Shown here piece by piece: positions 6,206 to 8,071 of a stretch of 8,071 nucleotides of DNA (its first letter is position 1; each line of letters opens with the position of its first letter). A model generated the notes under the pieces. The model made no database searches. It was given only the letters and a program-made list of their open reading frames with translations, and had not been told where the DNA came from. A program made the position numbers and the translations under genes. Location of the stretch: contig CAMLJW010000232.1 of assembly GCA_946480485.1 (NCBI GenBank), forward strand, positions 1 to 8,071, in the 5' to 3' direction. The stretch comes from an uncultured Streptomyces sp. (GTDB taxonomy: Bacteria; Actinomycetota; Actinomycetes; Streptomycetales; Streptomycetaceae).

Positions 6206-6481
6206 ATGAGCGTCAACGTCCGCATCCCCACCATCCTCCGCACCTACACCGGCGGCCGGGCCGAGGTCGCTGCCGAGGGCGCGAATCTCGCCGAGGTCAT
6301 CGCCGACCTGGAGAAGAACCACACGGGCATCGCCGCCCGCGTCCTGGACGACCAGGGCAAGCTGCGCCGCTTCGTCAACGTGTACGTGAACGACGACGAC
6401 GTGCGCTTCGAGCAGGGGCTGGAGACGGCGACGCCGGACGGGGCGGGCGTCTCGATCATCCCGGCCGTCGCCGGAGGCTGA
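6206..6481 (+). CDS. metO: MoaD/ThiS-family sulfur carrier protein; probable MetO
   Basis: This 91-residue beta-grasp (ubiquitin-like) protein begins MSVNVRIPTILRTYTGGRAE and ends AVAGG. The C-terminal Gly90-Gly91 is the tail that is adenylated and thiocarboxylated by an MoeB/ThiF-type E1 enzyme. The segments LAEVIADLE (28-36), the RRFVNVYVNDDDVRF strand region (54-68) and GVSIIPAVAGG (81-91) match MoaD/CysO-type carriers. GGAGGT at 6193-6198 is 7 nt from the ATG. It lies 60 nt after metM on the same strand, with no promoter or terminator evident between, so it is probably co-transcribed under the SAM riboswitch. It would supply sulfur as a protein thiocarboxylate for homocysteine formation by MetM. 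Molybdopterin or thiazole roles are less likely, as no such genes are nearby. The activating enzyme is not in the window. Confidence 0.87.
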   Translation: MSVNVRIPTILRTYTGGRAEVAAEGANLAEVIADLEKNHTGIAARVLDDQGKLRRFVNVYVNDDDVRFEQGLETATPDGAGVSIIPAVAGG

Positions 6482-6523
6482 TCAGCCGGACACAGCGCCG
6501 GAGGCTGACCAGCCGGACACAGC
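6470..6523. repeat. 27-bp tandem duplication spanning the metO stop codon
   Basis: Two 27-bp units (6470-6496 and 6497-6523) differ at one position by eye. Each begins GCCGGAGGCTGA, which in metO encodes Ala-Gly-Gly-stop. A third, partial unit begins at 6524 (GCCGGGGACC). The first unit holds the perfect palindrome GGCTGATCAGCC (6476-6487) across the stop; the second has GGCTGACCAGCC. These could form small stems at the metO 3' end. Confidence 0.85.
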
Positions 6524-6596
6524 GCCGGGGACCGACCGTTGCCCGGGTGCCGGACCGGTTATTGCCCTCAGTAACGGCGAACACGCAGAGTTCATC

Positions 6597-6635
6597 GAAT
6601 TGCCCTCTCCGCAAGATAAACGGAGGGGGCAATTC
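6597..6635 (+). promoter_or_regulatory. 15-bp hairpin enclosing the SD of the downstream small ORF
   Basis: GAATTGCCCTCTCCG (6597-6611) pairs with CGGAGGGGGCAATTC (6621-6635), all Watson-Crick except one G-U, around the 9-nt loop CAAGATAAA. The 3' arm contains GGAGGGGG (6622-6629), a strong SD lying 9 nt before the ATG at 6639, so the stem would hide the ribosome site. There is no U-run on either strand, which speaks against an ordinary intrinsic terminator, although a terminator for metM-metO remains possible. ATTGCCCTC also occurs at 6561-6569 and could serve as a second partner for the SD. Confidence 0.6.
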
Positions 6636-6638
6636 TGT

Positions 6639-6779
6639 ATGGTTGAGCAGGGTACAGTTGGGGAAGCTGCCTCGAACCTCGCCGCGCACGCATATGACTT
6701 CTTGCCGCAAGCCGACAAAAAGCAGCCAAAGTGTCCCACCTGTTTAAGCCGTTTATGGCGTTTATGGGGCCCGACTTGA
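6639..6779 (+). CDS. Putative 46-residue small protein with CPTC motif and three TTA codons
   Basis: ATG 6639 to TGA 6777-6779 encodes MVEQGTVGEAASNLAAHAYD (1-20), then FLPQADKKQPK (21-31), C32-P-T-C35 and LSRLWRLWGPT (36-46). I do not recognise the family. Points for coding are a strong SD (GGAGGGGG) 9 nt upstream, a sensible residue composition (acidic/Ala-rich N-terminus, basic linker) and a CxxC pair followed by a basic-aromatic tail. Points against are that it is short, third-position GC is only about 59% (27 of 46), and the stretch is about 55% GC overall. Leu36, Leu39 and Leu42 are all TTA, the rare codon read by bldA tRNA in Streptomyces, which would tie translation to development. 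The SD is buried in the preceding hairpin, so expression looks gated. Partial zinc binding by CPTC, perhaps as a dimer, is only a guess. Confidence 0.42.
   Translation: MVEQGTVGEAASNLAAHAYDFLPQADKKQPKCPTCLSRLWRLWGPT
6742..6768. repeat. Three tandem 9-bp repeats (GTTTAAGCC, GTTTATGGC, GTTTATGGG)
   Basis: Three 9-bp units lie head to tail. In the small ORF they give the Leu-Ser/Trp-Arg spacing and hold all three TTA codons. They could instead be a DNA motif array or a slippage product. Confidence 0.6.
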
Positions 6780-6791
6780 CCTGAATTCAGG
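6780..6791. promoter_or_regulatory. Perfect 12-bp palindrome CCTGAATTCAGG
   Basis: It directly follows the stop of the small ORF and is flanked by TTGA and GTAA, giving a 20-bp imperfect dyad. It lies about 60 nt upstream of the cold-shock promoter candidate, so it could be an operator or a weak 3' hairpin. There is no known match. Confidence 0.3.
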
Positions 6792-6848
6792 GTAATTTTC
6801 CGCATATTCCCGATCGGGTGCGCCCAGATTTCTCGTCCGATTGCCCTG

Positions 6849-6876
6849 TTGCAGACGGCAGTTGGGCAGATACATT
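6849..6876 (+). promoter_or_regulatory. Putative promoter of the cold-shock gene (TTGCAG-N16-TACATT)
   Basis: TTGCAG (6849-6854) and TACATT (6871-6876) fit a vegetative sigma -35/-10 pair with a 16-nt spacer. Transcription would begin near 6883 and leave a leader of about 105 nt before the cold-shock ATG. The long leader is typical of csp genes. Confidence 0.45.
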
Positions 6877-6903
6877 CGGCCGCGGTCGACGCGTTCCGGC
6901 GCA

Positions 6904-6925
6904 CACCCCCAACCGTTGGGGGGTG
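6904..6925 (+). promoter_or_regulatory. Hairpin in the cold-shock gene leader
   Basis: CACCCCCAA pairs with TTGGGGGGTG around a CCG loop, with one bulged G, about 60 nt upstream of the start codon. A second, weaker stem, GATCC/GGATC (6938-6956), follows. The leader is therefore structured. A temperature-sensing or stabilising role is possible but unproven. Confidence 0.4.
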
Positions 6926-6987
6926 AGGTCTGACCCGGATCCGCGAAGTGTGGATCTGTGCAAGGGCCAGTAATAGGGGAGTTAGGC

Positions 6988-7194
6988 ATGGCTCAGGGCA
7001 CCGTCAAGTGGTTCAACGCGGAGAAGGGGTACGGCTTCATCGCGGTCGACGGTGGTGCGGATGTATTCGTCCACTACAGCGCGATTCAGATGGACGGCTA
7101 CCGCACCCTGGAGGAGGGGCAGCGGGTCGATTTTGAGATCTCGCAGGGCCAGAAGGGGCCGCAGGCGGACATGGTCCGACTGGCGGCCGGTTGA
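6988..7194 (+). CDS. Cold-shock protein, CspA family (single cold-shock domain)
   Basis: This 68-residue protein is one complete cold-shock domain. It begins [18 protein letters not shown], with RNP1 as KGYGFI (13-18) and RNP2 as VFVHY (26-30), and ends with the usual [12 protein letters not shown]. Such proteins bind single-stranded RNA and DNA in the cytoplasm and act as RNA chaperones; in Streptomyces this type is called scoF/csp-like. ATG 6988 has GGGGAG 6 nt upstream and gives the standard family N-terminus. An in-frame GTG at 6958 would add 10 unrelated residues and has no SD. The gene has its own promoter candidate, a structured leader of about 105 nt, and a strong terminator hairpin, so it is probably monocistronic. 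It is a house-keeping family with several paralogues per genome; which one is not decided. Confidence 0.95.
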   Translation: MAQGTVKWFNAEKGYGFIAVDGGADVFVHYSAIQMDGYRTLEEGQRVDFEISQGQKGPQADMVRLAAG

Positions 7195-7234
7195 AGCACG
7201 CGCCGACTGATCTGCAGCGACACGTTCTTCTTTG

Positions 7235-7263
7235 AGGGCCCGCGCCCCCGGGGTGCGGGCCCT
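7235..7263 (+). terminator. Strong GC hairpin terminator after the cold-shock gene
   Basis: AGGGCCCGC (7235-7243) pairs perfectly with GCGGGCCCT (7255-7263), and the CCCC/GGGG of the inner loop can extend the stem. It lies 40 nt after the cold-shock stop. There is no long U-run, as is common for Streptomyces terminators. Confidence 0.75.
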
Positions 7264-7291
7264 TCGGCATGCTTGCGGCGCCGCCCGCCCG

Positions 7292-7396
7292 ACCCGACCA
7301 CCACCCCTCAACGAGCCCGCTGCGCGGGCGCATCTTGCGCCCGCCCGTCACCCGACCACCACCCCTCAACGAGTTCGCTGCGCGGGCGCATCTTGC
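7292..7396. repeat. 47-bp direct repeat, two copies, with internal hairpins
   Basis: Copies at 7292-7338 and 7350-7396 differ at two adjacent positions (CC at 7316-7317, TT at 7374-7375). They are offset by 58 bp with a related GC-rich spacer. The end of copy 2 (CTTGC) supplies the left arm of the first CIRCE and the groEL -35. In copy 1 the same end joins the perfect hairpin GCGGGCGCA-TCT-TGCGCCCGC (7324-7344), which competes with GCCCGC-TGC-GCGGGC (7315-7329). Confidence 0.85.
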
Positions 7397-7418
7397 ACTC
7401 TCGGGGGTCGAGTGCTAA
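7392..7418. promoter_or_regulatory. CIRCE operator 1 (HrcA site)
   Basis: CTTGCACTC-N9-GAGTGCTAA matches the CIRCE consensus TTAGCACTC-N9-GAGTGCTAA with a perfect right arm and two differences in the left arm. The left-arm differences create the TTGCAC -35 hexamer. HrcA bound here would cover the promoter and repress groEL until heat shock. Confidence 0.9.
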
Positions 7419-7421
7419 TCA
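7393..7421 (+). promoter_or_regulatory. groEL2 promoter (TTGCAC-N17-TAATCA) inside CIRCE 1
   Basis: TTGCAC (7393-7398) and TAATCA (7416-7421) are separated by 17 nt and lie inside and just past CIRCE 1. The start point would fall near 7428 and leave a leader of about 150 nt. The -10 is imperfect. Confidence 0.6.
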
Positions 7422-7427
7422 TTGGCG

Positions 7428-8071
<644 letters not shown>

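Noticed and set aside
4787..6322. 511-codon minus-strand open frame opposite metM
   Set aside because: Shadow of a high-GC gene: Val/Asp/Gly/Arg-rich with no motifs, and it also runs across metO and the riboswitch end.
6597..6635. Hairpin as an ordinary intrinsic terminator of metM-metO
   Set aside because: No U-run on either strand, and the 3' arm holds a well-spaced SD; kept as a lesser possibility.
6482..6904. 140-codon minus-strand frame, Cys-rich
   Set aside because: No SD and an odd composition. Its C-terminal GAVSG repeats are only the 27-bp duplication read backwards. The plus-strand small ORF has a better start.
7292..7396. CRISPR array or transposon end
   Set aside because: Only two direct copies with a short related spacer, and no cas or transposase gene.

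Overview
The window is high-GC DNA with strong G/C preference at third codon positions, SD-type and leaderless starts, and a gene set typical of Streptomyces or a very close actinomycete: a nagA-type gene with a DasR-like site, otsB/otsA, a GpgS-type glucosyltransferase, a SAM-riboswitch operon, a single-domain cold-shock protein, and a groEL with CIRCE operators but no groES (groEL2 type). The assignment rests on protein families and regulatory motifs read by eye; no search was run.

Left part (1-3525): a nagA N-terminal fragment on the minus strand that stops after 155 codons and looks frameshifted. Between it and a divergent small DUF3263 gene lie a DasR (dre)-like site and a second inverted repeat. 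otsB (+) and otsA (-), the phosphatase and synthase of the trehalose-6-phosphate pathway, converge on a gap holding a GC palindrome and a 17-18 bp periodic repeat. The DUF3263, otsB and otsA starts each sit 6-7 nt after a TAnnnT -10-like hexamer and lack a good SD, so leaderless transcripts are likely.

Middle (3526-6530): a GT81 glucosyl-3-phosphoglycerate synthase homologue (-) diverges from an operon made of a SAM-I riboswitch, a threonine-synthase-like PLP enzyme and a 91-residue ubiquitin-fold sulfur carrier ending in Gly-Gly. This is best read as MetM/MetO: O-phosphohomoserine is converted to homocysteine with a thiocarboxylated carrier as sulfur donor. The riboswitch makes sense for methionine synthesis and much less for threonine synthesis. 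A 27-bp tandem duplication covers the metO stop codon.

Right part (6531-8071): an AT-richer stretch (about 55% GC over 6601-6840) contains a 15-bp hairpin that encloses the SD of a previously unlisted 46-codon ORF. That ORF has a CPTC motif and three TTA codons. It is followed by a cold-shock protein gene with a structured leader and a strong terminator hairpin. Next come a 47-bp direct repeat, a promoter buried in two tandem CIRCE operators, and the 5' part of groEL2, which runs off the window.
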